From assembly GCA_951802425.1 (NCBI GenBank), contig OX637802.1, positions 3,224,001 to 3,288,000 of the forward strand: a stretch of 64,000 nucleotides of DNA, read 5' to 3'. The stretch comes from Clavaria fumosa. Lineage: Eukaryota; Basidiomycota; Agaricomycetes; Agaricales; Clavariaceae. Both the position numbers and the translations under genes were made by a program. Positions 49,790 through 60,775 of this stretch are shown here, one piece after another (within the stretch, counting starts at the first letter, position 1; each line of letters opens with the position of its first letter). The notes beneath the pieces are model-generated. The model worked only from the letters and a program-made list of their open reading frames with translations, had not been told where the DNA came from and made no database searches.

Positions 49790-50177
49790 ATTGTTCAAAT
49801 ATTCTTGCAATGTAGAAGTTGTGCATGTGAGTCTGTTATCACACCTTGTGATTATATCATTCTGTGGCTGTGCCTGGGATCCCGGGTGTGACAGTCACAC
49901 TGTGACCAACTCTGCATATTAGTATTGTTCAGATATCCTTGCATTGTAGAAGTTGTGCATGTGAGTCTGTTATCTCACCTTGGGATTATATCATTTTGTG
50001 GCTGTGCCCAGGATCCCAGGTGTGACAGTCACACTGTGACCAACTCTGCATATTAGTATTGCTCAGATATTCTTGCATTGTAGAAGTTGTGCATGTGAGT
50101 CTGTCATCTCACCTTGGGATTATATCATTTTGTGGCTGTGCCCAGGATCCCAGGTGTGACAGTCACACTGTGACCAC
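49790..50177. repeat. Three tandem ~130-bp units in the left arm of the foldback
   Basis: Each unit holds CAGATAT(C/T)CTTGCA, GTGCATGTGAGTCTGTTATC and GTGACAGTCACACTGTGACC (the last a self-complementary stretch). The mirror copies are at about 56133-56540 in the right arm. Confidence 0.85.
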
Positions 50178-50611
50178 AACTCTGGATCTGCAACTCATAT
50201 CCATAACTACCAGGGCAGGGCAAGTACAATGATTGGACAGAGGGGAACAAGGTGTGAAGACATGTTCAGAGAAGGAAGGACTACTGTATCTGTAACTACA
50301 AGGGCACAACAAGAACATATCCAAGGCTGGGGAAGGCATCTCAGAGAGGGTGATGAGTGTTGAGAAGGGGTGGTGTCAGCACTGACAGAGCCATCACACT
50401 CAAACATTCTTTCATTTACTTGTGTCTATAGTAGTCTCTTTGTGTTTACCTGCCCTCCTCTCCTTGTATTTACCTACCAGTTTCTACATCATATACACCC
50501 TGGGGCTCTTGAGCATGAGCCAGGGATCACTTTATGACTTATTGCACATGGACAGCAGAACATAGGATGATTTGACACTTGAGATTATTTGAAAGGATGC
50601 TGCTGGCCCAC

Positions 50612-50629
50612 TTAGGGTTAGGGTTAGGG
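50612..50629 (+). repeat. Interstitial telomere-type repeat, (TTAGGG)3
   Basis: Three exact TTAGGG units in the left arm. The complement lies at 55693-55710. TTAGGG is the telomere repeat of most filamentous fungi. Confidence 0.95.
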
Positions 50630-51361
50630 CAGATAAACTGCAATAGATTCAGGGTGATCTCTTATACCATATTCATTTGTCAAAGCTAATCCACAAGTAC
50701 AAATTAATTACAACAAATCAAAAGAAAAACATGTCTGGCATTTACATCAGAGGATGGGTGGCCAAATCCACCTCTGACAAGCCATTCATATGATAATATG
50801 TGCTTCATTGCAAAGGGGGCACTGCAATCTAGGCAAGCCCCACTTCACCAAAGCAAGAGTCCCCAGTCTCAAGTAGATAAGATGATCTGTAAGAAACTAG
50901 GGTGGGAGGACGCTAACCACATGGCAGTCAGCAGTCCATCCCAGAGCCCATATGGCAACCCCAAGGTATGAGCAGCAGATAGCACAAAAAAACTTACAAA
51001 GATGGGGTTGGGGGAGGTTGTCTTGCATAATAGACCACACTCACATCCTTGGCCCATTTGGCCACCCCAGGTGCAGGTATGAATGAGGGTTGGTTGGGGC
51101 CAGCCTGCATATAAGCTGCCACCAAACCAAAAGGCCCATACAGCCACCCTCTTCACATAACATTCTGAAAAGCAACATCAACGAGCACCATACCAGTAAA
51201 AAGTGTGAATAGTAATAAAACCCACATACCTCTGCAGGTGTCAAGCTCATACAGACACCTGAAGGCAGACAAGAGCAGCATTCCCTGTATGGCACTGCAG
51301 TTGCCACACAGAGAATGCTGCCCTTGTCTGCCACAAACCATAAGGTGGACATGGCAGCACA

Positions 51362-52640
51362 GGAAGGGCAGTGGGAAGGTGGGGCAGCAGGGCAGCAGGC
51401 GGGGCAGCAGGTGGGCAGGGCGGGCAGGCGAGGCTGCAGGAGGGCAGGGCGGGCAGGCGAGGCTGCAGGAGGGCAGGGCGGGGCAGCAGGCAGGCAGGGC
51501 GGGGCAGCGGGCAGGCAGGGCAGCGGGCAGGCAGGCAAGGCAACTGGCGGCAGGGCGGGGCAGCGGGTGGGAAGGCGGGGCAGCCAGTGGGCAGGCAGGG
51601 CTGCGGGTGGGCAGGCAGGGCTGCGGGCAGGGTGGGGTTGCGGGCGAGCAGGCGGGGCTGCAGGAGGGCAGGGCGGGGCAGGGCGGGGCGGCGGTGGGCA
51701 GGGCTGTGGGGCTGCGAGGCAGCGGGCAGGCAGGGCGGGGCAGGGGGCAGCAGGCAGGCAGGGCTGCGGGTGGGCAGGCAGGGTTGCGGGCAGGGTGGGG
51801 TTGCGGGCGAGCAGGCGGGGCAGCGGCCAGGCAGGGCGGGGCAGCGGGCGGGCAGGCGGGGCTGCAGGAGGGCAGGGCAGCGGGCAGCGGGCGGGGCTGC
51901 CGGTGGGAAGGCGGGGCTGCCGGTGGGCAGGCGGGGCTGCGGGCAGGCAGGCGAGGCAGCGAGTGGGCAGGGCTGCGGGGCTGCGGGCGAGCAGGCGGGG
52001 CAGCGGGCGGGCAGGCGGGGCTGCAGGAGGGCAGGGCGGGGCAGGGCGGGGCGGCGGGTGGGCAGGGCTGCGGGGCTGCGATGCAGCGGGTGGGCAGGCG
52101 GGGCAGCCGGTGGGCAGGCGGGGCTGCAGGAGGGCAGGGCGGGGCAGGGCGGGGCGGCGGGTGGGCAGGGCTGCGGGGCTGCGATGCAGCGGGTGGGCAG
52201 CCGGGGCAGCCGGTGGGCAGGCAGAGCTGCGGGCAGGCAGGCGAGGCAGCGAGTGGGCAGGGCTGCGGGGCTGCGGGCGAGCAGGCGGGGCAGCGGGCGG
52301 GCAGGCGGGGCTGCAGGAGGGCAGGGCGGGGCAGGGCGGGGCGGCGGGTGGGCAGGGCTGCGGGGCTGCGATGCAGCGGGTGGGCAGGCGGGGCAGCCGG
52401 TGGGCAGGCGGGGCTGCGGGCAGGCAGGCGGGGCAGCGGGTGGGCAGGGTGGGGCAGGCGAGGCAGCGGGTGGGCAGGCGAGGCAGCGGGTGGGCAGCGG
52501 CCGGGCAGGCGGGGCTGCAGGAGGGCAGGGCGGGGCAGGGCGGGGCTGCGAGGCAGCGGGTGGGCAGGCGGGGCAGCGGAGCAGGGGCAGCTTGGCAGGA
52601 GGGGAGGGCGGGATGCCGGGAAAGCGGGGTGGTGGGGCAA
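51362..52640. repeat. G-rich minisatellite in the left arm
   Basis: About 1.3 kb of imperfect units such as GGGCAGGCGGGGCTGC and GGGCAGGGCGGGGCAGC. The strand has dense GGG/GGGG runs able to form G-quadruplexes. All frames stay open for 460-550 codons because the unit lacks stop codons; these are not genes. Confidence 0.95.
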
Positions 52641-53617
52641 CGGGGCTGCGAGGCAGCGGATGGGCAGGCGCAGCAGAGGACGTTCCACCATGTTTGTTTG
52701 GTGCTCACTGTTTAAAGTGTTTCAACATTTGGCTCTGTTTGTTCATGTTGATATGTCATGTGACTCTGCCCAATGACACAATCACAAGCCTTTTCTTGGC
52801 CCTGTACTCAGGCCAGGCTAGAATGGGAGGATTTTATGTACTAGGTTCTATATGATGTGATAAGCTAGAGTCTAGATGTGGGTGCCAAGAGAGGATGATA
52901 CAAACAAAGGCCCAGAGCTGCTTTTGGTAAGCTGCTATGACTGTGGGAAGAAAATTGCATGGCTTGCGAAATATGACTTTTTATACACCAAAAAATCGGC
53001 AAAAATCAGGAGATTCTGAATCTGGATACCCCACATTTGTACCTGCCTTGGTTCAGTGTCAATTCGCAAAATACACAGAAAATATTCATTTTCCACAATT
53101 CTGCAGTACTCTGCAGTACTCTGGCTTGAAAATGGTTAGTGGAGGATACACACATTACCTGTGGACATATGGGGAGGGAGTAGATTAGTTTAACAACCCA
53201 CCCACCATCTCTGTCACCTCCCTGGAATCCATTATTAGGAATTAGGGTTATTGGCCTGGGAGCATGGCTATTTGTTATATTGCAAATTCCAGCCATCAGA
53301 CTACACCCTATGACATCTAATACAATCATACAAAAGCCCATAATATTTGGTGCAGAACTACAGATTCCCCATGTCTATTTTCCCAAAATTCTCAAAATCT
53401 CTCCCCAGATAGCCCCCTTTGTCAAATCACATATTCCTGTTAGCAAATAGTTCACAATGTGTACATGAAGACATGTTCAAAGTTTGGTGAAGTTGGGCCA
53501 AGTTCTCAGGAAGATAGCTCAGAATGAGACTTTTGGGAGACTGTCAAGGTCTTCCTTATCCTTGCCTTCATCTTTGACTTCACTTTAGACTGTCCTCCAG
53601 AAGACATATTCTGGGCT
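52641..53617. other. Unpaired central region of the foldback
   Basis: Nearly 1 kb of moderate GC sequence not repeated in the arms. Short frames (52937-53188 +, 53341-53006 -) have no recognised domain. Nothing resembling a transposase is seen. Confidence 0.6.
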
Positions 53618-54960
53618 ATCCCGCCCTGCCTGGCCGCTGCCCCGCCTGCTTGCCCGCAACCCCGCCCTGCCCGCAGCCCTGCCTGCCCACCCGCAGCCCC
53701 GCCTGCCCACCCGCTGCCCCGCCCTGTTTGCCCGGTGCCTCGCAGCCCCGCCCTGCCCACCCACTGCCTTGCCTGTCTGCCCGCTGCCCCGCCCTGCCTG
53801 CCCGCTGCCCCACCCTGCCTGCCTGCTGCCACGCCCTGCCTGCCCACTGCCCTGCCCCGCCTGCCCGCTGCCCCGCCTGCCTGCCCGCAGCCCCGCCTGC
53901 CTGCCCACCGGCAGCCCCGCCTTCCCACCTGCTGCCCCGCCTGCCCACCCGCCGCCCCGCCCTGCCCCGCCCTGCCCTCCTGCAGCCCCGCCTGCCCTCC
54001 TGCAGCCCCGCCTGCCCTCCTGCAGCCCCGCCTGCCCTCCTGCAGCCCCACCTGCCCTCCTGCAGTCCCGCCTGCCCTCCTGCAGCCCCGCCTGCCCGCC
54101 CGCTGCCCCGCCTGCTCGCCCGCTGCCCCGCCCTGCCCTCCTGCAGCCCCGCCTGGCTGCCCGCTGCCCCGCCTCTACACCCGTTGCCCCGCCTGCCCGC
54201 TGCCCCGCCTGCCTGCTGCCTGCTGCCCCGCCCTGCCTGGCCGCTGCCCCGCCTGCTTGCCCGCAACCCCGCCCTGCCCGCAGCCCTGCCTGCCCACCCG
54301 CAGCCCCGCCTGCCCACCCGCTGCCCCGCCTTCCTACCCGCTGCCCCGCCCTGTTTGCCCGGTGCCTCGCAGCCCCGCCCTGCCCACCCACTGCCTTGCC
54401 TGTCTGCCCGCTGCCCCGCCCTGCCTGCCCGCTGCCCCGCCCTGCCTGCCTGCTGCCACGCCCTGCCTGCCCACTGCCCTGCCGCCAGTTGCCTTGCCTG
54501 CCTGCCCGCTGCCCTGCCTGCCCGCTGCCCTGCCCCGCCTGCCCGCTGCCCAGCCCTGCCTGCCCGCCCGCTGCCCCGCCCTGCCTGGCCGCTGCCCCGC
54601 CTGCTCGCCCGCAACCCCGCCCTGCCCGCAGCCCTGCCTGCCCACCCGCAGCCCTGCCTGCCTGCTGCCCGCTGCCCTGCCCTGCCTGCCCGCTGCCTCG
54701 CAGCCCCGCAGCCCTGCCCACCCGCCGCCCCGCCCTGCCCCGCCCTGCCCACCGGCTGCCCCGCCTTCCCACCCGCTGCCCCACCCTGCCGCCAGTTGCC
54801 TTGCCTGCCTGCCTGCTGCCCTGCCTGCCCGCTGCCCCGCCCTGCCTGCCTGCTGCCCTGCCCTGCCCTCCTGCAGCCTCGCCTGCCCACCCGCTGCCCC
54901 GCCCTGCCCACCTGCTGCCCCGCCTGCTGCCCTGCTGCCCCACCTTCCCACTGCCCTTCC
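53618..54960. repeat. C-rich minisatellite in the right arm
   Basis: The complement-strand counterpart of 51362-52640, with units such as GCCCCGCCCTGCCTGCCCGC. The order and number of units differ from the left arm, so the arrays have diverged by unit gain and loss although the outer arms are nearly identical. Confidence 0.95.
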
Positions 54961-55692
54961 TGTGCTGCCATGTCCACCTTATGGTTTGTGGCAGACAAGG
55001 GCAGCATTCTCTGTGTGGCAACTGCAGTGCCATACAGGGAATGCTGCTCTTGTCTGCCTTCAGGTGTCTGTATGAGCTTGACACCTGCAGAGGTATGTGG
55101 GTTTTATTACTATTCACACTTTTTACTGGTATGGTGCTCGTTGATGTTGCTTTTCAGAATGTTATGTGAAGAGGGTGGCTGTATGGGCCTTTTGGTTTGG
55201 TGGCAGCTTATATGCAGGCTGGCCCCAACCAACCCTCATTCATACCTGCACCTGGGGTGGCCAAATGGGCCAAGGATGTGAGTGTGGTCTATTATGCAAG
55301 ACAACCTCCCCCAACCCCATCTTTGTAAGTTTTTTTGTGCTATCTGCTGCTCATACCTTGGGGTTGCCATATGGGCTCTGGGATGGACTGCTGACTGCCA
55401 TGTGGTTAGCATCCTCCCACCCTAGTTTCTTACAGATCATCTTATCTACTTGAGACTGGGGACTCTTGCTTTGGTGAAGTGGGGCTTGCCTAGATTGCAG
55501 TGCCCCCTTTGCAATGAAGCACATATTATCATATGAATGGCTTGTCAGAGGTGGATTTGGCCACCCATCCTCTGATGTAAATGCCAGACATGTTTTTCTT
55601 TTGATTTGTTGTAATTAATTTGTACTTGTGGATTAGCTTTGACAAATGAATATGGTATAAGAGATCACCCTGAATCTATTGCAGTTTATCTG

Positions 55693-55710
55693 CCCTAACC
55701 CTAACCCTAA
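55693..55710 (-). repeat. Interstitial telomere-type repeat, right arm
   Basis: CCCTAA three times, the mirror of 50612-50629. Confidence 0.95.
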
Positions 55711-57637
55711 GTGGGCCAGCAGCATCCTTTCAAATAATCTCAAGTGTCAAATCATCCTATGTTCTGCTGTCCATGTGCAATAAGTCATAAAGTGATCCCT
55801 GGCTCATGCTCAAGAGCCCCAGGGTGTATATGATGTAGAAACTGGTAGGTAAATACAAGGAGAGGAGGGCAGGTAAACACAAAGAGACTACTATAGACAC
55901 AAGTAAATGAAAGAATGTTTGAGTGTGATGGCTCTGTCAGTGCTGACACCACCCCTTCTCAACACTCATCACCCTCTCTGAGATGCCTTCCCCAGCCTTG
56001 GATATGTTCTTGTTGTGCCCTTGTAGTTACAGATACAGTAGTCCTTCCTTCTCTGAACATGTCTTCACACCTTGTTCCCCTCTGTCCAATCATTGTACTT
56101 GCCCTGCCCTGGTAGTTATGGATATGAGTTGCAGATCCAGAGTTGTGGTCACAGTGTGACTGTCACACCTGGGATCCTGGGCACAGCCACAAAATGATAT
56201 AATCCCAAGGTGAGATGACAGACTCACATGCACAACTTCTACAATGCAAGAATATCTGAGCAATACTAATATGCAGAGTTGGTCACAGTGTGACTGTCAC
56301 ACCTGGGATCCTGGGCACAGCCACAAAATGATATAATCCCAAGGTGAGATAACAGACTCACATGCACAACTTCTACAATGCAAGGATATCTGAACAATAC
56401 TAATATGCAGAGTTGGTCACAGTGTGACTGTCACACCCGGGATCCCAGGCACAGCCACAGAATGATATAATCACAAGGTGTGATAACAGACTCACATGCA
56501 CAACTTCTACATTGCAAGAATATTTGAACAATAACAATACATTCTCCTTTAGAACACATATTCAAAGTGGATTTGAATACTCTTCAGAAAGGATATTAAG
56601 GCCCATCCTTTTCCAAAGAATATCCTGACTCAGTTGACAACCACATTTCACTCTAGTTTATAATGGCTCCATTGCATATTTGATTGGTACATTTGCTTCT
56701 ACCCTTTGAAGACCTATTAGAAGGCATATTGGTTTTCATCTCACCCAACTATGTTAAGTTGTCATAGAGGAGTCTCAGATGATAAGGAGTCTCAAATGAT
56801 GCAGATGACCTTGTAATTTACATGTCTATCAAATAGCACATCTGATCTTTGCTTCCTAATCTTGTGCATATGCTTTATCCCCAGCTTTTTTGATCTAATT
56901 TGTCATGTAAGTGAGAGAAATGTTTGAATAGGGTGCTTCAGACCCTCCACACTGGTTCCTAAGATGGGTGTCAGCCAACCCTTTTGAAAGGGTATCATCA
57001 TTACCATGGGATCCCTGTATGCCTGGCAGGATTTTGGTATATCAAGTTGATCGGCCAAGCCTATAAAGCTATATCTCGGCCGACGATTGGCTGGGCCCAT
57101 AAAAAGGGCATCAGTCAAAATCGGCTGGGCCTTTTGGATAGGGGGTGGGTGTGCTGAAGGGGGTGCTTCTGTGTACTTATGTACCTATAGAACTCTTATT
57201 CTATGAAACTTTTGTTAACGTGGGGCCCAAATGGTGTCCCAGGTGGTTGCTCCACAACTCCTAATGAGTTGCCCATGCGCCCTTCTGACAATGGTCACAG
57301 AGCAAGGGCCCTGTCCACTGGACCAGGAAACTACAGAAAGACTATGTAGGGGCCTTTCCTTGCCCTGTACAATACACGATTCACTGGTACGTAGCTGTAA
57401 AACAAAGTTCCGGGCCTTGGGCACTCGGTATCACTTGGGGAGGGTCACAGTTGACTTCCTCCTGGTCTGGTCACGTGTATCTACACACAGTAAAAATTTC
57501 GCGTGGTTCTGTTACACACCGCGGGCAGGGTAAAGGAGAAGAGGATGATAGGGGCTGAGCTGTGACAACGTGTCACAGTTTGAAATTAAGGGTCCAGGCT
57601 AGCCGGGTTAGGACATGGGGCTAGGGTGGACAGGCAG

Positions 57638-57649
57638 ATCTTAGTATTA
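57638..57649 (-). promoter_or_regulatory. Putative self-primer binding site of E3
   Basis: TAATACTAAGAT (sense) follows the 5' LTR and is complementary to ATCTTAGTATT within it, as in E2 and E5. Confidence 0.65.
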
Positions 57650-57940
57650 TATCAGACTGGGTCTCACACAACTTAAGCGTAAGGTCATGACGACAATACT
57701 AAGATAAGGGGAAAAGAGTACAAAAAAGGAAAAGCAAAAGTACTTATAGCGAACGCTTCAGCACTTGCCGGCATTCCCACGCTCGGACCCTCGGATCATG
57801 TGATGCGCCCAGGCCCCAGGTCATGTGATCTTACATGATTACATAATCTGACCCAGCCACAGGTCATGTGACCTTCCAACAACCCTCCCCAGTTTCTCCA
57901 CAACTGCACTTTGGGATGGCTTACATAAGCAATCCTAACA
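57650..57940 (-). repeat. 5' LTR of E3
   Basis: 291 bp; several CpG sites have become TpG or CpA relative to the 3' LTR (for example CATGTG for CACGTG). Confidence 0.95.
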
Positions 57941-60100
57941 GGTTCATTGTGACATATGATTTTGTTCATCTCACACATCCACTCTGGACAGGATTTTGCA
58001 ACATCATGACCCAAGTTATTTATCCACTGGGATGTTGATTGACTACTCTGGGTGGATTCAGCTGGTAATATCACATAGCCAAGTATATGTTCCTGTTCAG
58101 GTTCTTTATAAGTGCAATTAGAACAAACAATTTGAGAAGATGCAACTATGTCATTAGTATCTCACTCATTTCTTCATGAAATCACAAGTAGTTTGTGATG
58201 TTGGATTTAACATCAAATTTTCTTTAGAATGATGTATAATATGCTTCCTAACTCTGAGATAAAAAAACACCATGGATTGGCAGTCACTGCAAAGTGTAGC
58301 ACAGCCGCATTGAGGTTACATTTTTTGTTTTAGCCATAACTCACTCATTTCTTCATCAAATCACACATGGTTTATGGTGCTCAATTTGGCGTGAAAAATG
58401 CTTTAGAATGATGTATAATACATCTGGAATCTCTGAGATAAAAAATAATCATTTCATGGTACAAAAGGTTTAAAACTACTGTATCTCACTCATTCCTTCA
58501 TGAAATTACAAGCAGTTTGTCATGTCAGAATTAACAAAAGATCTGCTTCAGGATCATGGGTAATATGCCTGCTAACTCTGAATTACAAACTCTCAATGCT
58601 GCCACAAAAGTAATTTTGAGTGTAACATAACATTTTTGTTTTCTTGCACCTCCAGTAAATAAGCTAAATTCTTGTAAATATTAATGTATATACTACTCAT
58701 GCATATCCACTTACTCTCAAAATCTGGTGAGAATCCATCAACTGGTTGCAGAGATATGGCCATAGAAGTGCCTGAGTGCGACTTTCCAGAATGTCGGAGT
58801 TTAGAATTGGCACGACGCGGATTTGCTCCCACGCCTGTAATTCATGTGATGAATTCTTGAAAATATTATTGTAGGGCCTGCTCATAGGTTCCTATCTACC
58901 TACAAAGTTTCACATTATTCTATCATGTGGTTGTGGAGCTACGACATTCAGCACTCTCTGAGTTTGAAAATTAAAATGCAGATTGGGTGCCATGAAATTT
59001 CAACTGCCCTCACACCCACAGTACATTCGATAAAATCACAAAAATATTGGTATAAAACAACCTGATGATTGTCTATGTACTGTCCAAATTTTGTGGGATT
59101 CCATCGGGTGGCTGTTGAGATATGAGTGAAACATTTGTGTCCCAAAAAGGCAGGACTTTGCCACACTGCACAGCATGAAAGAAAAGAAAAGAAAAGATGA
59201 ATGGAAAAATGATTGTCTGTCTTTATTAAACTAAAATATTATTTCTGGAAGAACTAGTGGGATTTAATGAAAACCTGGTATTTTTAAAAATGCTATCATG
59301 ATAGGTTACCTTCATGAATATTTTCAAGATTTCTAGAATTTAATTGAAGTCTGAGATTTTTTTTCATTTTACATGTTGTTTCCTAAATTGTGAGTGAATG
59401 CAAACAGATATCAATGCGTTTTTGAGATATGTCATGTGTCCTATTGTATACTACATCCCATAATATTTTCAGATTTTTCACTAAGAAACTGAAAAGGTTT
59501 TGTCTATATGCATTCAAAAAGATGAATCAATGAATCAATGATGGGCCCTTTTCTGGGGTTGATAAGAATGAATTCTTGATAAATCAAGAACTCATAACAA
59601 AGCTATGGAAGAATGAGGGGAAGCCCTTAGGATATTTGATGTCACAGATGTCAAGGGTAAGTGTCTGAATGCATGTCCCACAATCAATGTCTCATCTGTG
59701 GCATAGCTCCCAGCTGTAGTGAAATTGTGCTACAGCTGTCACAGAGGGAGTGTCAGGTTGGAGATCTTTCTGCTTTGGCCCAGCTGTTGGCAACAGCACT
59801 CAACCTGGAGAACATGCAGTATGCTGTCCTTAACTCATATTGCAATTTGTCCACTTAAAAATGCTTAATAGGGTGTCATTGGCCCTCCAAGTCCAGACCA
59901 TGAAAAATCCTTCCATCTCAGAGAGAAAGGAGCTTGAGGAGAAGAGGAGAAGTGCAGACAACTCCAAGTCTGTATTAAAAATTATGAAAAGAGGTGTGCA
60001 TCCATGTCTCTTTGTAGTGACGGTTGTACAGAAGTGGTTGTGCAAAATTTTTGGGCTTCCAAAGTGGACCAGAAGAGAATGAAGAGTGACGATGGGATAC
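57941..60100. other. AT-rich region with degenerate ~165-bp repeats, no gene supported
   Basis: Units with CTCACTCATTTCTTCATGAA, TTTAGAATGATGTATAATA and ACTCTGAGATAAAAAA recur at about 58150-58265, 58330-58445 and 58470-58600. A related sense (GAATCCATCA.CTGGTTG...AGATATGG) appears at 58730 and in inverted form near 59100. A short Gln/Leu-rich exon-like piece lies at ~59660-59860. No target duplication was found. Confidence 0.45.
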
Positions 60101-60545
60101 AACCAGAGTTTGCATCCTTATTTCTCCTATCTAATTTATCAAAGCAAGATTGAGATGAGTTTGCATTGGAGGAGATGGGAAATCTTGAAGCACAGCTTCG
60201 TGTTGGACAAATCAACAATGCCCTTCAGCATCTCAGGGTTGCACTAGGAGAGAAGTCTCTGATATATCGGGCAAAGGTATTTTCCATATTGTGTAATAGA
60301 AATATACTTACATTTTTGTGCAGGTTTGGAATGCTCACAGCCAGCGGACTTCAACAAGGGCATGGAGTGGAGTCAACAAAATGGAATCACATGTGCAACA
60401 TGCTGTTAGAGACTACAAGCGAGCAAGGGCTGCTCTGCTTAGACTTGACAAGATGGATGCCAAATTTAAAGACATCACGCAAGATGACTTAACACGACGT
60501 GCAAACAGCTGTCCATATACATGGAAAAGTGTCATGTCAATATAT
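60100..60545 (+). pseudogene. Remnant resembling the C-terminal region of KDZ-transposon proteins
   Basis: The pieces EEMGNLEAQLRVGQINNALQ, LRVALGEKSLIYRAKV, an intron (~60276-60323, GTATTT...TGCAG) and then WNAHSQRTSTRAWSGVNKM and YKRARAALLRLDKMDAKFKD follow the order I recall at the C-terminus of fungal KDZ (Kyakuja-Dileera-Zisupton) transposon proteins. No catalytic core is present in the window, so this is a leftover piece. The family call is from motif memory only. Confidence 0.45.
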
Positions 60546-60775
60546 CCGCCAGTTATCTGACCACTCACTTGGTTGTCACGCGCTACTCGGCAAGTGACAG
60601 CCAACTTCGGCAAGCTGCTGGCTGCGAGTGACCTTGTCACAAATGTGACGATTTCAGTTTATTGGCGGTTTTGTGCTCGGTGTGGGTGATTTTCTGTAAC
60701 ATTGTGTGTTTGGAAAGGTGGTGAGGGGTGGATGGGGTGTCTAGTCATTACAGCCCAGGTAGCCATGTACATAGA
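60546..60775. other. CpG-containing junction before the Plavaka exon; possible terminal-repeat region
   Basis: In contrast to its surroundings this stretch holds many CG dinucleotides and short inverted words (GGCAAGTGACAGCC, GGCTGCGAGTGACC, TTGTCACAAATGTGACGA). It may contain the 5' end of the Plavaka element. The other end is outside the window, so this cannot be tested here. Confidence 0.3.

Larger units (their letters stand above)
49191..57165. mobile_element. Giant foldback transposon (~8 kb, very long inverted arms)
   Basis: The 7,975-bp insert starts CACCCCCTTCAGCACACCCA and ends in its exact complement. It is flanked by the 7-bp duplication CTTCTGT (49184-49190 and 57166-57172), and removing it restores the gypsy leader found in E2 and E5. 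Arms are a unique-sequence outer part of ~2.17 kb (49191-51361; 54961-57165) and an inner GC-rich minisatellite; a ~1-kb unpaired centre lies between. The outer arms are almost identical apart from one ~34-bp indel near the right end, so the element is young or the arms are kept alike by gene conversion. No transposase was found. The layout resembles Foldback/Galileo-type elements of animals; the superfamily is unknown. Confidence 0.9.
44343..57940 (-). mobile_element. E3: nearly intact gypsy chromovirus split by an 8-kb foldback element
   Basis: 291-bp LTRs lie at 44343-44633 and 57650-57940. Without the foldback the element is ~5.6 kb. Gag-Pol is one continuous frame of about 1,480 codons (49093 to 44645) broken only by four TGA codons, with no frameshift. 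The LTRs differ at about seven sites, all CpG transitions. No target duplication was found: CCCTG precedes 44343 and GGTTC follows 57940, so the two ends may come from different insertions or a rearrangement at the junction with E4. Confidence 0.88.

Noticed and set aside
50612..50629. A chromosome end or telomere
   Set aside because: Only three TTAGGG units occur, mirrored inside a mobile element with a target duplication, with ordinary sequence on both sides.
51041..55281. Long open frames of 440-555 codons on both strands in the 51-55 kb region
   Set aside because: They are translations of a stop-free GC-rich minisatellite in all frames, Pro/Ala/Cys- or Gly/Arg-rich with no domain, and appear mirrored in both arms of the foldback.
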